A stretch of 64,000 bases of DNA from Athripsodes cinereus (lineage: Eukaryota; Arthropoda; Insecta; Trichoptera; Leptoceridae), in the NCBI GenBank assembly GCA_947579605.1, contig OX388317.1, positions 24,075,384 to 24,139,383 of the forward strand. The letters run 5' to 3'. The stretch's first letter is position 1. The number at the start of each line of letters is the position of its first letter. Below the pieces are notes generated by a model. It saw only the letters and a list, made by a program, of their open reading frames with translations, ran no database searches and had not been told where the DNA came from. Of the stretch, positions 35,901 through 62,990 are shown piece by piece. Position numbers and translations under genes: made by a program.

Positions 35901-38900
35901 GTGATTCTCTTCGTGGTAACTCGAGCCTGAAATGAAGATATATTTTTATACATCACAATAAAAATTTGTCGCTAAATTGTAATGATGAATGAAAGTTACA
36001 GAACTCATAAAATAAAATAACAATAAATAACCTGCTACAGATACATTTACAAGATAGGTAACATGACCAAACAAATGCTCTCTATGCAGTCTTATATTAA
36101 ATGAAGTTATTTGTGTGTTGAAAATTTTTTCCAATCGCCACAGGACAGGGATAATAATAAAGACTTATTCTTTACTGGGGACTCCAAGGGATGATAATTA
36201 AAGATAAATAAATATACATAAAATTATATGGAGAATTTGTAAACACCTAAAAAAACTCATTAAATGACTTCGAGGGTGCCATCGTAAGGTGTTAGTCAAT
36301 GTTGGGGAGGCCTTACATAACACTGCAAGAATATGAATATTTAAATATATATTCCTCTCACCGTTCTGCTCACTTTCTTCGTCTTCTTCTGGTTCCTCCT
36401 CAGCTACCATCTGTTTCCACTTAGCCACCAGGGCACGGGAAGCTTGTCCAACTTCATTCTCTCCTTTACGCAGAGCATTCACTGTCCTACCCACACCAGT
36501 CTCTTGTAGGTGTGCAACAGTTACAGGAAGGTTGAATAGCTTCTTAATACAGTACAACACCTAGAATAATATAACATATTTTTTATAATTATATATGGTG
36601 TGAAGGTAATTCTCTTCGGTTGTGAGTCAAGAGGTCTCAGGTTTGATTCCTGGCCAAAGCAAAATAAAAAATTACCTTATGCAAATTACCCTAGATCTGG
36701 GTGTTACTTGCATTGTAAATAATATGTATCACTGTGTTAGTACTCATAATACAAGTCATATATTATATTGGGACTAGCCCAATCTGTGTTAATTGAGATC
36801 CATATTTATAGTTATAATAATCACATATCGGCATGAAACCTGGACAGTCTTAGGCTATGTTCGCATGGCAAAATTTAGACACGCGTTTTCAAATTGCGCG
36901 TCTAGAATTCCTTATATTTATGTAACAGCCATTCACATGAGCGTGCGTTAACGCAGCGCTTAAAGAAAAAGTATCTAGATGCGTTGACACGTATTTTGAT
37001 ACTAATGGAAAGTCCGTTTGCTGTTCATTTAAGCGCGCGCTTTCATTGCGATTCCACGTACTATTTTGTTGTTTTGACAAGTAGTGATGAGTACTCTCGC
37101 AACACGCGTTAGCGCTCATCATCTGAGCTCTCATTTTATTTGTTTAGAGGAAAGAAAAATAAAACAATGCGCGTTACATGTGAACTTAGCCTTATCGCCG
37201 ATATGTGTCAAGAATATTTTTATACATTGCAAGATGGTTATTCATACATAAAACTCTGCTAGGATGACATATTCTGTGTCTGATATGTTACGCAGAGGGT
37301 GTCTCGTAAATTCTGTAGTATGTATATTGAATTTTTAGGTATGATTGCAAAAATTTCACACTATCGTTTTTTAAGTACACATTACTTTTCACAAAATCCA
37401 AGAAAAAGCAGCACAAGAGATATTTAATTTCTCTTAATAACTCTTTCTGTGAGTATCTTAGCGTATAATAATAATAATAATAAAAATCTTTATTGTACAA
37501 AAAAACAAACATTATTAAAATACAAACATTGCAGAACCAGACAAATAAATTTGTGCAATGGGCGAGTTTATCGCAGAAGCGCGATATCTTCCAACTAACC
37601 CATATATAGGTTATTTCATCGATAGATGCGGCTCTATGAGATTTTGGTACCAATTTCTCATTTTGCTAAAAATTTGCTCATGAGAGGTTTCATAGATCCA
37701 CCGACGATATATGATGCAAAATACACTAGTTACTCTAATTGTATTTGTACATTGATATTACAAACAGTTTCAGATCTCCAGGATGTATCTAAATACATAT
37801 ACAAACACCATTACAGTATAAATATCGTCGGTTAAATAGAAAAGTGACATATTTCAAAACAAACAAATTTGACAGTACGTTCATTTAAAGTGTTTTATTG
37901 TATTAATTAATATATTTTAACTATAATTTCACATTAACATATCGTTGATTAAATGTTAATGTGGACATATAATAAAATAAAGAACTTTAAATGCATGTAG
38001 TGTAAAATATGTTCATTTTGAAATATTTTATTTTTTTATTTTTATTTTTACAATATCTAGAATCAAACAGTCGTTACATAATATGTTGACAATTAATACA
38101 TTTAACATGTAGACCAGCGAAGATTCCACTCTTACCAGAAATGTCTCATTCTTGTTCTCTTAATTTAAATTAAAATATGTAAATTAAATTAAAATATCTC
38201 TAAATTAAAATATGTCGCTTTTCTATTTAACCAATGATTATGTCTGTGGGGTGATGGTGAAATAAATCAGCAGTGCGAGGACTCAAACCTGGGATCTCTT
38301 GATTGCAAGTTTGAGAGTTTACCATTTACATTACTACACATATTATGCATAAATGTTTATGTTTAAATGCAAATGTATAACAATAAATTTACTGAGACAA
38401 AAGTTTATACATTACATGGTTTATTAATTATTTATTCATTATTTACAAACAATGGTTCATGCACCCGAAACATTAATATTTTACTGTTTTACAAAAACAA
38501 TTGATTAAGTACATAGTATCTTAACTAATTGTTTTCCTAAAAGAATAATGAGACATCAATGATGATAATTAGGCCATAATTAATTTTGAAGACATATCAC
38601 AATAATTAAAACATATATCTGCTAAACTAAACAGTGACTAAATGTATATTTATATACTGGACTGTTTAACAATTAAAAAGCATAATATGTATAAATTTTA
38701 AAACAACAAAAAAACTGTAATATTTTTTAAGGTTATGTTGAAGAATGAAATCCTAATGTAATTCCCTTGCCATTTTGATAAGATTGTTGCATCGCATGTA
38801 AAGAGCGATATAATGCGGCATTTGATGTTTAAATGCATTATAAAATTGATAAGAATATTGACAAAATATAATATGAACTACTTATGAATGTCGCTCTGAA

Positions 38901-39336
38901 GACACAGTTTAAGTTTAGTTAATCATAATATTTAGGGATTCTCGTGGACGTTATAAGGATGTGGTAAACTTGAGACTAGATTTAAACAAAAACAATTAAC
39001 ATCTTTACATTAATACAGACGCATTACGTTATGAAAAAATAAGACAATGTATTCCAACTGCGACATATCGCAAAAGAAAGAAATTGCGTGTAATTTCGCC
39101 TGAACAAACATTGACGTCTTTGACTGCGTAACATGTATTTGTAAAATGGTGAAAAGTATTGGAATAAATTTAAAAGATTGCAGAGGTCACAAGGAAAATC
39201 ATAAAGATGCCACTGCCACATGAAAAGCTGAAATCTCAACCAGTTCAATAATAAGGTTACTTACCCTTGCTTCATCACCGGAACATCTTTCAATGTCTTT
39301 TTGGTAATGTAACACGGCCTTCAATACAGAAGACAT
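23769..39336 (-). CDS. EloA: Elongin A (RNA polymerase II elongation factor SIII subunit; ten coding exons, 1088 aa)
   Basis: Coding exons, 5' to 3': 39336-39265, 36560-36362, 35926-35337, 33582-32334, 31900-31602, 30563-30367, 27231-27140, 26143-25944, 25386-25240, 23990-23769. All introns are GT-AG and the phases join without a break to 3267 nt. Residues 4-80 are a TFIIS N-terminal-type helical domain (FNLPVTVAHLQETGVGRTVN). Residues about 90-790 are low-complexity Ser/Lys/Asp/His. Residues about 870-975 are the Elongin-A homology region: BC-box SLYDLCVFV at 885-893, which in the family binds Elongin B/C, then GGVPYEILKPIV and SWREMY. The end, KALQLIKGRFKR, matches the family's basic tail. 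Elongin A suppresses pausing by RNA polymerase II and, with Cullin-5, serves as a ubiquitin-ligase substrate receptor for stalled polymerase; it is nuclear. Human Elongin A has about 800 residues, so the middle is expanded here. Confidence 0.97.
24018..24325. mobile_element. hAT-type MITE in Elongin A intron 9
   Basis: The inverted ends are CAGTGGTTTCCAA and TTGGAGACCACTG. Flanking octamers GTTTAAAG (24010-24017) and GTTTAAAA (24326-24333) match in seven of eight bases, as expected for a hAT duplication. Its interior words (TTCAAAATTTCTA and GAATTTGACATATTTCACGA) recur around 39930-40380 and 44390-44520, marking a dispersed family. Confidence 0.88.
24667..24712. repeat. TG/CG dinucleotide microsatellite
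   Basis: Interrupted (TG)n with an embedded (CG)n core, inside Elongin A intron 9; able to adopt Z-DNA in principle. Confidence 0.85.
24980..25170 (-). mobile_element. Short RTE-tailed element copy in Elongin A intron 9
   Basis: On the plus strand it reads, in order, CACGACATATCCCACAAG, AACATGCAAGTTGTC, GACATTCAGGATGGGT and TGTCTTAAAATTG, the family order. It lacks the TAG tail and is moderately diverged. Confidence 0.75.
25240..25386 (-). CDS. EloA: Elongin A exon 9 (residues 967-1015)
   Basis: Encodes RCLEEQEAKLKSLTANIKIA and TKMAYVDAVVKPPRNVARKQ; the KMAxV and KPPR words are conserved in Elongin A. Exactly 49 codons, phase 0 on both sides. Confidence 0.96.
25500..25648 (-). mobile_element. 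tRNA-derived SINE (family B)
   Basis: On the minus strand: GAGTTCGTCGGTAGCCTGGA, then an A-box-like region, then B box GGTTCGATCCC, a body with GGCAAACTCCCCTTTCAC, and an end with TTGTATTTGGGTTTATAA. Three more copies in the window lie at 40396-40555, 48452-48613 and 57074-57228, all in the same orientation. Confidence 0.88.
25944..26143 (-). CDS. EloA: Elongin A exon 8 (residues 900-966)
   Basis: Encodes GGVPYEILKPIVDKANPDQL, YTLEHYNPYLIDDTNSLW and ESWREMYM, the strongest family signature. In Elongin A this is the F-box-like segment next to the BC-box. Acceptor TTCTAG, donor GTGAGA, ends phase 0. Confidence 0.97.
26330..26575 (+). mobile_element. LINE 3' UTR fragment
   Basis: The run GCCCCAGAACAGATTTTAGT followed by GTGGGGCAATATATTCCATA ends in an A-rich tail with AATAAATAATAAAAAAAA. 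The same segment, diverged, occurs at 21170-21310. Recurrence plus tail identify a retrotransposon end; family not assigned. Confidence 0.65.
26756..26925 (-). mobile_element. Short RTE-tailed element copy in Elongin A intron 7
   Basis: Reads CTATACCCTCACGGCATATC at the tail junction, then GGGGTAGCCAGCAGATGAG, AAACATGCAAGCTATCC and GAATTTAAGATGTAAAATAT. It retains the tail junction and is one of the longer copies. Confidence 0.85.
27140..27231 (-). CDS. EloA: Elongin A exon 7 with the BC-box (residues 869-900)
   Basis: This 92-nt exon encodes TKVFSGNKVTHGTIP and then SLYDLCVFVLQENID. SLYDLCVFV fits the BC-box consensus (S/T-L-x3-C-x3-hydrophobic) that docks Elongin C. It is too short to be found by ORF scanning alone; both junctions keep phase. 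Confidence 0.96.
27452..28735 (+). mobile_element. Tc1/mariner-like element, TA target, internally decayed
   Basis: The ends are inverted over about 30 bp: CAGTCTAGCTAAAAAGAGTA at left against TACTCTTTTTAGCCACACTG at right, each flanked by TA (27450-27451 and 28736-28737). On the plus strand at 27669 a start codon opens MSNKTIRSGAREIIYNVYVQ, which resembles the N-terminus of Tc1-like transposases known to me from insects, but a stop follows after about 45 codons. A LINE 3' end is nested at 28106-28250. Non-functional. Confidence 0.8.
28106..28250 (+). mobile_element. LINE 3' end nested in the Tc1-like element
   Basis: Contains TATCGCTTTCATGCGATAAA followed by CTCGCCCATAG, a poly-T run and AATAAAGATTTTAATTATTA, matching the family at 9771 and, inverted, at 37459. 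Confidence 0.6.
28731..28882. repeat. Palindromic element, about 50-nt arms
   Basis: GTACTACACCACATAAATTG at the left is mirrored by CAATTTATGTGGTGTAGTAC at the right, continuing through TTATAAAACACTAC and CAACGCTAAGATG. A second inner palindrome, GTGTCAAACTTAAACTAG and its mirror, fills the loop. The hAT element that follows landed at its right edge. Confidence 0.85.
28883..29546. mobile_element. Non-autonomous hAT element with exact 8-bp duplication
   Basis: The inverted ends are CAGTGTTTCCCAACC and GGTTGGGAAACACTG. The octamer GTGTAGTA flanks both sides exactly (28875-28882 and 29547-29554). The interior has no transposase frame but holds a 24-bp tandem repeat at 29025-29110. It lies in Elongin A intron 6. 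Confidence 0.95.
29025..29110. repeat. 24-bp tandem repeat, about 3.6 units
   Basis: Units start at 29025, 29049, 29073 and 29097 and carry AATAAGACTAAAATGATTAA with small changes. It lies inside the hAT element, so it arose within the element or its parent. Confidence 0.88.
29555..30366. repeat. Elongin A intron 6 segment with clustered inverted repeats
   Basis: CATTGTAAAACA (30011-30022) and TGTTTTACAATG (30029-30040) form a perfect 12-bp stem with a 6-nt loop. A larger inverted pair joins about 30046-30076 to 30172-30196 (AGAAGGGTATAGGGAGAGGG against CCCTCTACCCTTCT). The small ORFs here have no recognisable domain. Confidence 0.6.
30367..30563 (-). CDS. EloA: Elongin A exon 6 (residues 804-869)
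   Basis: Proline-rich linker (LHDISPNYNPRPAPK) leading into HLSEEEALRTVMNTKNPR, just before the Elongin-A homology region. Donor GTAACA, two bases of codon 869 left over. Confidence 0.95.
30645..31104. repeat. 92-bp tandem repeat, five copies, in Elongin A intron 5
   Basis: Copies start at 30645, 30737, 30829, 30921 and 31013 and are almost identical, implying very recent expansion or repeated homogenisation. Each unit contains an inverted pair GATTGTC and GACAATC, and on the plus strand a pseudo-exon: TTTATTACAG, 18 nt, then GTATGT. The last unit runs straight into a short RTE-tailed element, so the unit includes its 5' edge. Confidence 0.97.
31085..31250 (+). mobile_element. Short RTE-tailed element copy in Elongin A intron 5
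   Basis: Plus-sense copy: TGTAAAAGGCAGGT, then AAGACATTTAACATCT, AGCGATGAGGTACACCAACC, ATCCTGAAT and GGACAACTTGCA. Its 5' edge is part of the neighbouring tandem unit. Confidence 0.75.
31602..31900 (-). CDS. EloA: Elongin A exon 5 (residues 704-803)
   Basis: It opens with GASFAEALGMISPSF, a short conserved motif seen in Elongin A proteins before the basic region, then a Ser-rich run. Donor GTGAGT, ends phase 0. Confidence 0.95.
32118..32263 (-). mobile_element. Short RTE-tailed element with a perfect snap-back end
   Basis: Begins with the (TAC)n tail complement, then CCATCACGGCATATCCCACA. The first half is followed by an exact inverted copy of its own last 29 nt: arms 32194-32222 and 32235-32263, loop 12 nt. 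It lies in Elongin A intron 4, 71 bp from the exon 4 donor. Confidence 0.92.
32334..33582 (-). CDS. EloA: Elongin A exon 4 (disordered region, residues 288-704)
   Basis: The largest exon, 1249 nt. It is almost wholly Ser/Lys/His/Asp/Glu, with runs such as KHSSSSSKHHSSSSSKH, and no folded domain. Several VKxE-type sites (for example FIKKEK, EIKKEK and VKIKKE) could be sumoylation-like, which is only suggestive. The acceptor is TTCTAG; donor GTATTA is weak at position +4 to +6. Confidence 0.95.
33681..33939 (+). mobile_element. 5'-truncated RTE-like copy in Elongin A intron 3
   Basis: The plus strand encodes the last 78 residues of the RTE polyprotein, from MTKRIYLSERKG to AYPTWDTA, with no amino-acid difference from the copy at 479-3240, then TGA and a tail of TATAG units. 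Antisense to the host gene. Its identity to the long copy marks it as recent. Confidence 0.95.
34731..34985 (+). pseudogene. LINE reverse-transcriptase C-terminal relic
   Basis: A reading frame of 83 codons includes CNCDSSEEFQVHIFFGCPKY, a C-x-C-x8-H-x4-C knuckle like that at the end of many insect LINE polyproteins (compare 18080-18130), followed by a leucine-rich tail. No tail repeat or target duplication is visible. It sits in Elongin A intron 3. Confidence 0.6.
35337..35926 (-). CDS. EloA: Elongin A exon 3 (disordered region, residues 91-287)
   Basis: Acidic and Ser/Arg/His-rich. Within it a DRSESSKHRQ unit is repeated about three times with small changes, so the exon has grown by short internal duplication. 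Acceptor ATTTCAG, donor GTATGT, ends phase 0. Confidence 0.95.
36362..36560 (-). CDS. EloA: Elongin A exon 2 (residues 25-91)
   Basis: The acceptor TTCTAG precedes VLYCIKKLFNLPVTVAHLQE, the conserved core of the TFIIS N-terminal domain. The exon ends in an acidic run (EEEPEEDEESEQN) before donor GTGAGA, leaving one base of the next codon. Confidence 0.97.
36600..36800 (+). mobile_element. tRNA-derived SINE (family A), degraded
   Basis: B-box remnant GGTTTGATTCC, then AGATCTGGGTGTTACTTGCA, GTTAGTACTCATAATACAAG and TTGGGACTAGCCCAATCTGT, the order of the family A body. It lies in Elongin A intron 1, about 40 bp upstream of exon 2's acceptor. Confidence 0.8.
36853..37191. mobile_element. Harbinger-type MITE with TTA duplication
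   Basis: The inverted ends are GGCTATGTTCGCATG and CATGTGAACTTAGCC, each flanked by TTA (36850-36852 and 37192-37194), the usual PIF/Harbinger target. The interior is unusually rich in GCGC words for this window. Confidence 0.78.
37459..37600 (-). mobile_element. LINE 3' end with (ATT)n tail
   Basis: On the minus strand: AGATATCGCGCTTCTGCGAT then AAACTCGCCCATTGCAC, ending in CAATAAAGATTTTTATTATT and (ATT)n. Same family as 9771 and 28106, opposite orientation. Confidence 0.75.
37601..39264. other. Elongin A intron 1, non-coding part
   Basis: AT-rich intron sequence. A fragment near 38270-38340 carries on the minus strand a B-box-like GGTTTGAGTCC and may be a SINE piece. No further exon is seen. 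Confidence 0.5.
39265..39336 (-). CDS. EloA: Elongin A exon 1 (residues 1-24)
   Basis: ATG at 39336, then MSSVLKAVLHYQKDIERCSG, the first helices of the TFIIS-type domain. The donor GTAAGT follows at 39264, phase 0. The start is fixed by agreement with the conserved family N-terminus and by the short fit to exon 2. Confidence 0.95.
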
Positions 39337-41199
39337 AGTTTAATAACAATATATCACATTTACTTAATTATTTTTCTATAATTAGACACATTTCAGAAGA
39401 CAGCTGCTATATACTTTTCAGATCAACACTCACTCACACATTGTAATGCTAATGATAAACGAATGTAAAATAGTAATACAGTTGTATTTTTCTATGATTT
39501 TACGGCCATTCAATGAAATTCACGCAGCCCTAATAAATGTCATTCGCACAAAACTCCATAGACTATAAAGATATTTAGAATACTAGTAACATTAAACAAG
39601 ATGACTTCTCTTTCTATGGACGCGCGGTGGATACAATATTTTCTGGGTACAAGGAACCATTTCTTTTTTAAAATAAATTTGTGTATAAGTGATTGAATCG
39701 TCCAAAATTATTCATGCACTCTTTTCCTTAGAACAAAATTTAAGTATTTTGATTAGATACCTATCTATTAACCAGAGGCAGCTGGTGGGTGGAATTAGTG
39801 GGGATGCGGCAGATGTCATAAAATGTGAGGTATCATTGAGGGCCGCTTACTTATGAATTAGATACCTATCTCTACAGTAATCAGGTTTAGGTAGGTCGCC
39901 CAGTGTTGCAAACTTGGAATGAGTGAGGATCTTTTTTAAGGTCTCAATTTTCAAAATGTAATGATTCTTCTTGCAATCAAAATTTCTAACCCCCTCCCTT
40001 GCTAAATTTTCAAACTGGTATAGAAATTTGAAATGTGTCACGATCTTTTCGGATCTATTGAAGAATAATCTCTTAGATTCCAATATTCAGTTATTTTCCT
40101 CGATTTTTCTAAAACAAGGACCTTTTCTTTTAAATTCTCAGATTCCCTAATTACCTACATTTGTCCGGGTTTTTAAAAATAAGCATTTGTTTTAGGTCTC
40201 ATGCAAGCATCATAATTATGCTATTTCCATCACTTTATATTTCCCTTCCGTCACAATATTTTCAAAATGTCAAAGAATTTGAAATATATCGCAATCTCCT
40301 ACCAAATTTTTGATTTGTTGTACGAATTTAAAATAATATTTCACGATATTTGCAGTTTTTTTTAAAGACTTTTTAAATATGTATCTGGCAGGGTTTTTGT
40401 TATAAACCCAAATACAACTTTGTACACCTTTCACAGTTAGCTAAAAGCTTGTGTCGTGAAACAAGAGTTTACCGGCACATGGGAATAAACCGCAAACCTC
40501 ATGTTCATGAGGCTGAGACTCTACCTCCAGGACTCCAGGCTACCGACGATCTCGTTAAAGAATATTTTACAAATTTCCCAGAGGATGATTAATTAAAATT
40601 CTGCGCCCCCTGAAATTTAGCGTGCAGGGTTAATGCTTGTATATATCCAGAGGTCTAAAATTATGTGTGTGAAGTGTAAAGTAGCATTCAGATTTTGGAT
40701 GATCAGATTGGATGATTCAGATTTGGATGATCATCCAGAGCGTCAGGGTCAAAGCTGTTCATCGAAAGTGAACACTTCTATTTCACACTTGTTCATCCTA
40801 TGCTTTTGCTGGCATCAAAATGGAAAGCTGCCCCCTGCCTCTAAATCAGACAAAATACTCATTTGATAAAATGCCATTTCTGGAGTCGTTGCGGGACCTC
40901 TTTTTTTGTCAATCGATATGAGTTGAGTTCAATTGCTCCTTTTCTAGTTAAAATCCTGGGTACCTGTCTACACCCTTTTGAGGTAACATATTTATCTATA
41001 TCTTGCGCCATTTTTTAAACAATCGAGCAATATTATGGGATAGGATAAATAAAACAATATAAAAGATTTTCAAGTCTTTGAGATCTATTATTAAAAATAA
41101 TAATTAATTATTAACAATATTCATTAATGAAATACTGTTTAAACTATTATTTTATGTAAATAATATCAGCTAAATAAATTAATTGGGGTGGTATTTATA
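39337..41199. promoter_or_regulatory. Spacer between the serine protease 3' end and the Elongin A start; contains the Elongin A promoter region
   Basis: Both genes run leftward, so this 1.86 kb holds the protease 3' UTR and the Elongin A 5' region. I see no clear TATA box or initiator to place the start. A repeat module family (GAATTTGAAATRTRTCRCRAT) occurs at about 40025 and 40270, and a SINE at 40396-40555. Confidence 0.4.
40396..40555 (-). mobile_element. tRNA-derived SINE (family B)
   Basis: Plus strand reads TTATAAACCCAAATACAACT, TTTCACAGTTAGCTAAAAGC and CGGCACATGGGAATAAACCG, with the B box mutated, then ACTCTACCTCCAGG. An extra CTCCAGGA duplication is present in the A-box region. Confidence 0.82.
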
Positions 41200-59166
<17,967 letters not shown>

Positions 59167-59568
59167 TATTTTGTTTTCCTTTCGTCTTTATTTTTTCTCC
59201 AATACAAACAAAAAAACAATCTACGATTTTCTTTTATTTTACGAACTAAAAATTTTCTTTTGTTTTTTATTTAATTTTTTGAGAGAATCACGATTGTCAT
59301 TTGTTTTATTTTATTTTTTATTGCACTTCGCTGCCGCTGGCAAACACAAATATCATTACACTACAACTCTTCTTGTCTGTTGTCGATTGATGACTGTTTT
59401 GTGTTTTGTCGATTGGTGTTGTATGCCGTTGCCGTGTTTATAATATTATGTTGTTCTTGATGATATTATCGTGATGACAAAGTCTCTGCGCGGATTGCCG
59501 ATGGCATGGTGAACTGATTTGGGTCTTGTGTCCGTTATTATAAGGTGACGCTGGGTATCAATAATTAT

Positions 59569-60578
59569 TAGTGATGGGTAGACTATCAATATGGCCGATC
59601 AGCCCTCTAGTTAGTGTTCAAATGCCCAATAATTGCCCGAAATATCGGTTATTCATAGTTCGGCACAAAGAAAGATAGAACTCTTCGATCACTGCGTTCG
59701 CTAAGCAGTGTAGTTGCGGATATTTCCAATCCTTAATTTCAGTTAAGTTTGGAAACCTAAGCTTTTTATTTAATATTTTTAATAATAATAAAGAACACAA
59801 CTTTTAAACTATCGAATATGCCAATACTTAAAAATCTTACCTGTTGCATATCTCATAAAAAAAACACTTGTCACACGTTTGTGTGCTGACAATTTATGTC
59901 TATTTTTTTCACGTCAAACTTGCTGCATTGTTCCTGTAACTATGTAAGACTGATTTTATTATAAAAATAAACAGGAAAACTGTTCCTTAATACTAGTGTT
60001 TTTTTTTTCTCTAGTTTATTAAATGCTGATCAGTCGGTATCTTTTGCCGAATACATACATTAAGGGTTGCACCCTCTTTAACCCAAAGATGTTACATAAA
60101 TTTCAGTTCCTATGTCACCCAAGGAAGGGCTCAAGATTCGTTTCAAGGGCTTCTCCTGACAAAATCCTTTATGAAATGAAATACAACCAATAATATATAT
60201 CAACTCTTTACTTTAACTATATATGTTTGAAATTTGGTTACATTTACGTATTTTCAGCGGTCAGTGAACTTTTTAACAATTACCCCAAAATATTTTTGCG
60301 TAAGTTGATATTACCTCCTAATTTTGAAAAGGAGACAATCAAAGTTTGTAATTAAAATAATAATTTGTAAAAATACTAACACAAAATAGCAAATTAGATA
60401 AGTTTCCTAATTACCCCCAAGAAAATCATTTTTACTCCATCTGGGGTAATTTACCCCGGTTCGTCAACCACTGGCTTAGACTACTACAAAAGATTAAGAC
60501 TTTTAAATATTTAGCCGAAAATCGCTGATTATAAATATGGCCTGATAATCAGTTTTCGGACTTGGTGGCCCATCTCTA
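59569..60578. mobile_element. Non-autonomous hAT element upstream of the protease gene
   Basis: The ends TAGTGATGGG and CCCATCTCTA are inverted; octamers ATAATTAT (59561-59568) and ATAATTGT (60579-60586) agree in seven of eight bases. Interior inverted matches are weak. It starts about 400 bp 5' of the protease ATG, so it bounds or contains promoter sequence. No transposase is seen. Confidence 0.72.
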
Positions 60579-61112
60579 ATAATTGTTAAAACATTGACAG
60601 CCAGCGGGAGGGCGTGGGCACTATTTAATTATGCAAAACGCCGCGACCGTAATACACCGTACACATAATATTATAATAATTCTCCGAATGACGGCGTTGA
60701 TAAAAAAAAATATGTCAAGTGTATCAATAACAGCGATTTTTAACTGTTATTTTATATAATTCACAATTAGACGTTAAATAAAGTTTAGTAATGATTGAGA
60801 TATGTATTGGGAACGGTAGTGGCATAAATCTTATCTTTTAGTTTTTATTTCAAATTTGTAATGTTGATAAATTAGAAGAATATATCGCTGTACATCAAAA
60901 TATTTTCCTGAAATCTATCGCCTTTGTAAAACTTCATGTCTTACAACTAATGCTCAGAGAAGAATAAAATGAAAAAAAAATGTAGGTATACATTTGGTAC
61001 CAGAGCATAGTGTAACTACAGTAGACAGAATAAATTAAAAAATATGTGAATTGACAACTTTTATATTAATTGGCTCATTTTTTGAGTTTTTTAGTTACGT
61101 CACTTCTTTTCT

Positions 61113-61283
61113 CTACTACTACTACTACTATACCATCACGGCATATCCCACAAGTGGGGTAGCCAGCAGATCAGCTGCATGTAAGAAACATGCAAACTGT
61201 CCTCTTCGTGCCAATATAAAATCAAGACATTCAGGATGGGTGGCAAACCTCATCGCTGAATTTAAGATGTATAATGTCTTAAT
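61113..61283 (-). mobile_element. Short RTE-tailed element, near full
   Basis: (TAC)n, CCATCACGGCATATCCCACA, AGTGGGGTAGCCAGCAGATC, AAACATGCAAACTGTCCTCT and CATTCAGGATGGGTGGCAAA. Almost identical to 57633-57802 and to the first half of 32118-32263. Confidence 0.93.
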
Positions 61284-62381
61284 CTCTTTTCTCAATGACC
61301 CCATTAAAAAAATCCATAAATCTGTTTAATATTGCAATATATTAATCAGTTCCTAGAGTTTTATAGGGTAGGTACCTACCTTTTAAAATCTATCATTTCA
61401 CTATCTGTCAAATCTTAATGTGACTGTTCTTTTTGAAATATATTTCAGTACATCTCTATTTGATGTATGTTCGGTAAATACTATATTATTAACAGTGAAA
61501 TAACAATAAAATTGTATAGGTACATAGCTATGTATCTCACTATGATATAAATCAGCTGTTAAAAGTAGCATGGTGCTATCAATTAAAACGAAATATTTTC
61601 CTGTATGTAGATGGACCATGAGTATTTTACAAAACCATATATTTGAATGCGACCATCAAACCTTAAGTATTCCCCTAGGCAGTAATTTAAATATTGCATT
61701 CCATTGTTTTTTATAGTAGGTTACATGTGCATTGTGCAAACCAAGGGTAGGGGGCAAACTGGGGCAGTTGCCCCTCCTCTAGAATCTCAAAAATAGCAGG
61801 AAAGTAGATGAAACTAGTATTATTAAGGTATGAGAGAGGGATGGAAAATTGGCATTGAAGTGAGAAACCGCTCCCCTTCGAAGTCAGACTAAATGTAAGG
61901 TGGTTCTAAAATTAATGTACGAAAACGCTGAGATCATGAAATAGTTTAAATTCCTATAGCAAAATGAAGTTTTTGCCATGGAAAGGGTGAATTTGTGCGT
62001 GTATGCCAAATATCTATTTTGGTATACACGGTATACCAACTACTTTTGGGTAATTGCTTATTTGGGTAATTATAAATAAAATAACCAAATCGTGAAAACT
62101 GAGACAAAAAAGGGATTACACAATTCAAACAATACACAGTCTCAAAACTGCTTCTTCCCCACTAAATAATATTTTGGGTACACCACGTTGGTTGGTAAGT
62201 GTAATTAAATTTATTTATTTACTTATACACACATATACAGCTTAAGCTAATAAATATCTTATAATAAAATATAATTTTAGGTTTTAAATAAATTTGACAT
62301 GAATGTGCCAACCATTTTCACTTGGTATACAGTAGGTATTATTGATAAAGTATTTTGTCAGAGGAATTTAAGCATACTTAT

Positions 62382-62540
62382 AATACTATACCATCACAGC
62401 ATGTTCCACAAGGGGAGTAGCCAGCAGACCAGCTGCATGGTATAAATATGCCAGCTGTCCTCTTCGTGCCAACATAAAATTAAGACGTTCAGGATGGGTA
62501 GTAAATTTAAGCTTATCGCTGAATTTAAGATATAATTCTA
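62382..62540 (-). mobile_element. Short RTE-tailed element
   Basis: ACTATACCATCACAGCATGT, GGGAGTAGCCAGCAGACCAG, CTGTCCTCTTCGTGCCAACA and TTCAGGATGGGTAGTAAATT; it abuts the RTE fragment that starts near 62551. Confidence 0.88.
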
Positions 62541-62550
62541 TATTTTTATA

Positions 62551-62990
62551 TCTATCTATCTATTCCCTCACGCCGTATCCCAGGTGGGGTAGGCAGAGAG
62601 AACGGAACGCCAATTAGATCTGTCCTTACATACTTCTTTCGCCTTTTTCACAGTCATACAATTTCTCATGCACGCACGTCGATTTCTCTTACTCAAAACA
62701 CGGCCGTCCTTGAGAATTTGATCTACATGTTCAAGCCATGTAGTTCTCTGACGCCCGCGCTTCCTCACACCACTCCTTTCAGCCAAGTATATCCTCTTTG
62801 TCATTCTTTCCTCTTCCATTCGTTCCACATGACCAAACCATCTCAATTTATTTACACGGCTTCTATCCACTACACTCCTCTTGCATCCACTCATTCCTCT
62901 AATATCCTCATTCCTCAATCTATCACGCAACGTTTTACCAACCATCCTCCTCAGCGATCTCATCTCCACAGCATTTATTCCACTTTCGTG
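62551..62990 (-). mobile_element. RTE-like 3' end, open 133-codon frame, diverged subfamily
   Basis: The minus strand encodes MEMRSLRRMVGKTLRDRLRN through LRWFGHVERMEEERMTKRIY to AYPTWDTA. It differs from the 479-3240 copy at roughly one residue in eight but stays open. The tail is (TATC)n on the plus strand. 5'-truncated. Confidence 0.93.

Noticed and set aside
60420..60480. Possible hAT right end (GGTTCGTCAACCACTGG)
   Set aside because: No matching left end or target duplication found inside the larger element.
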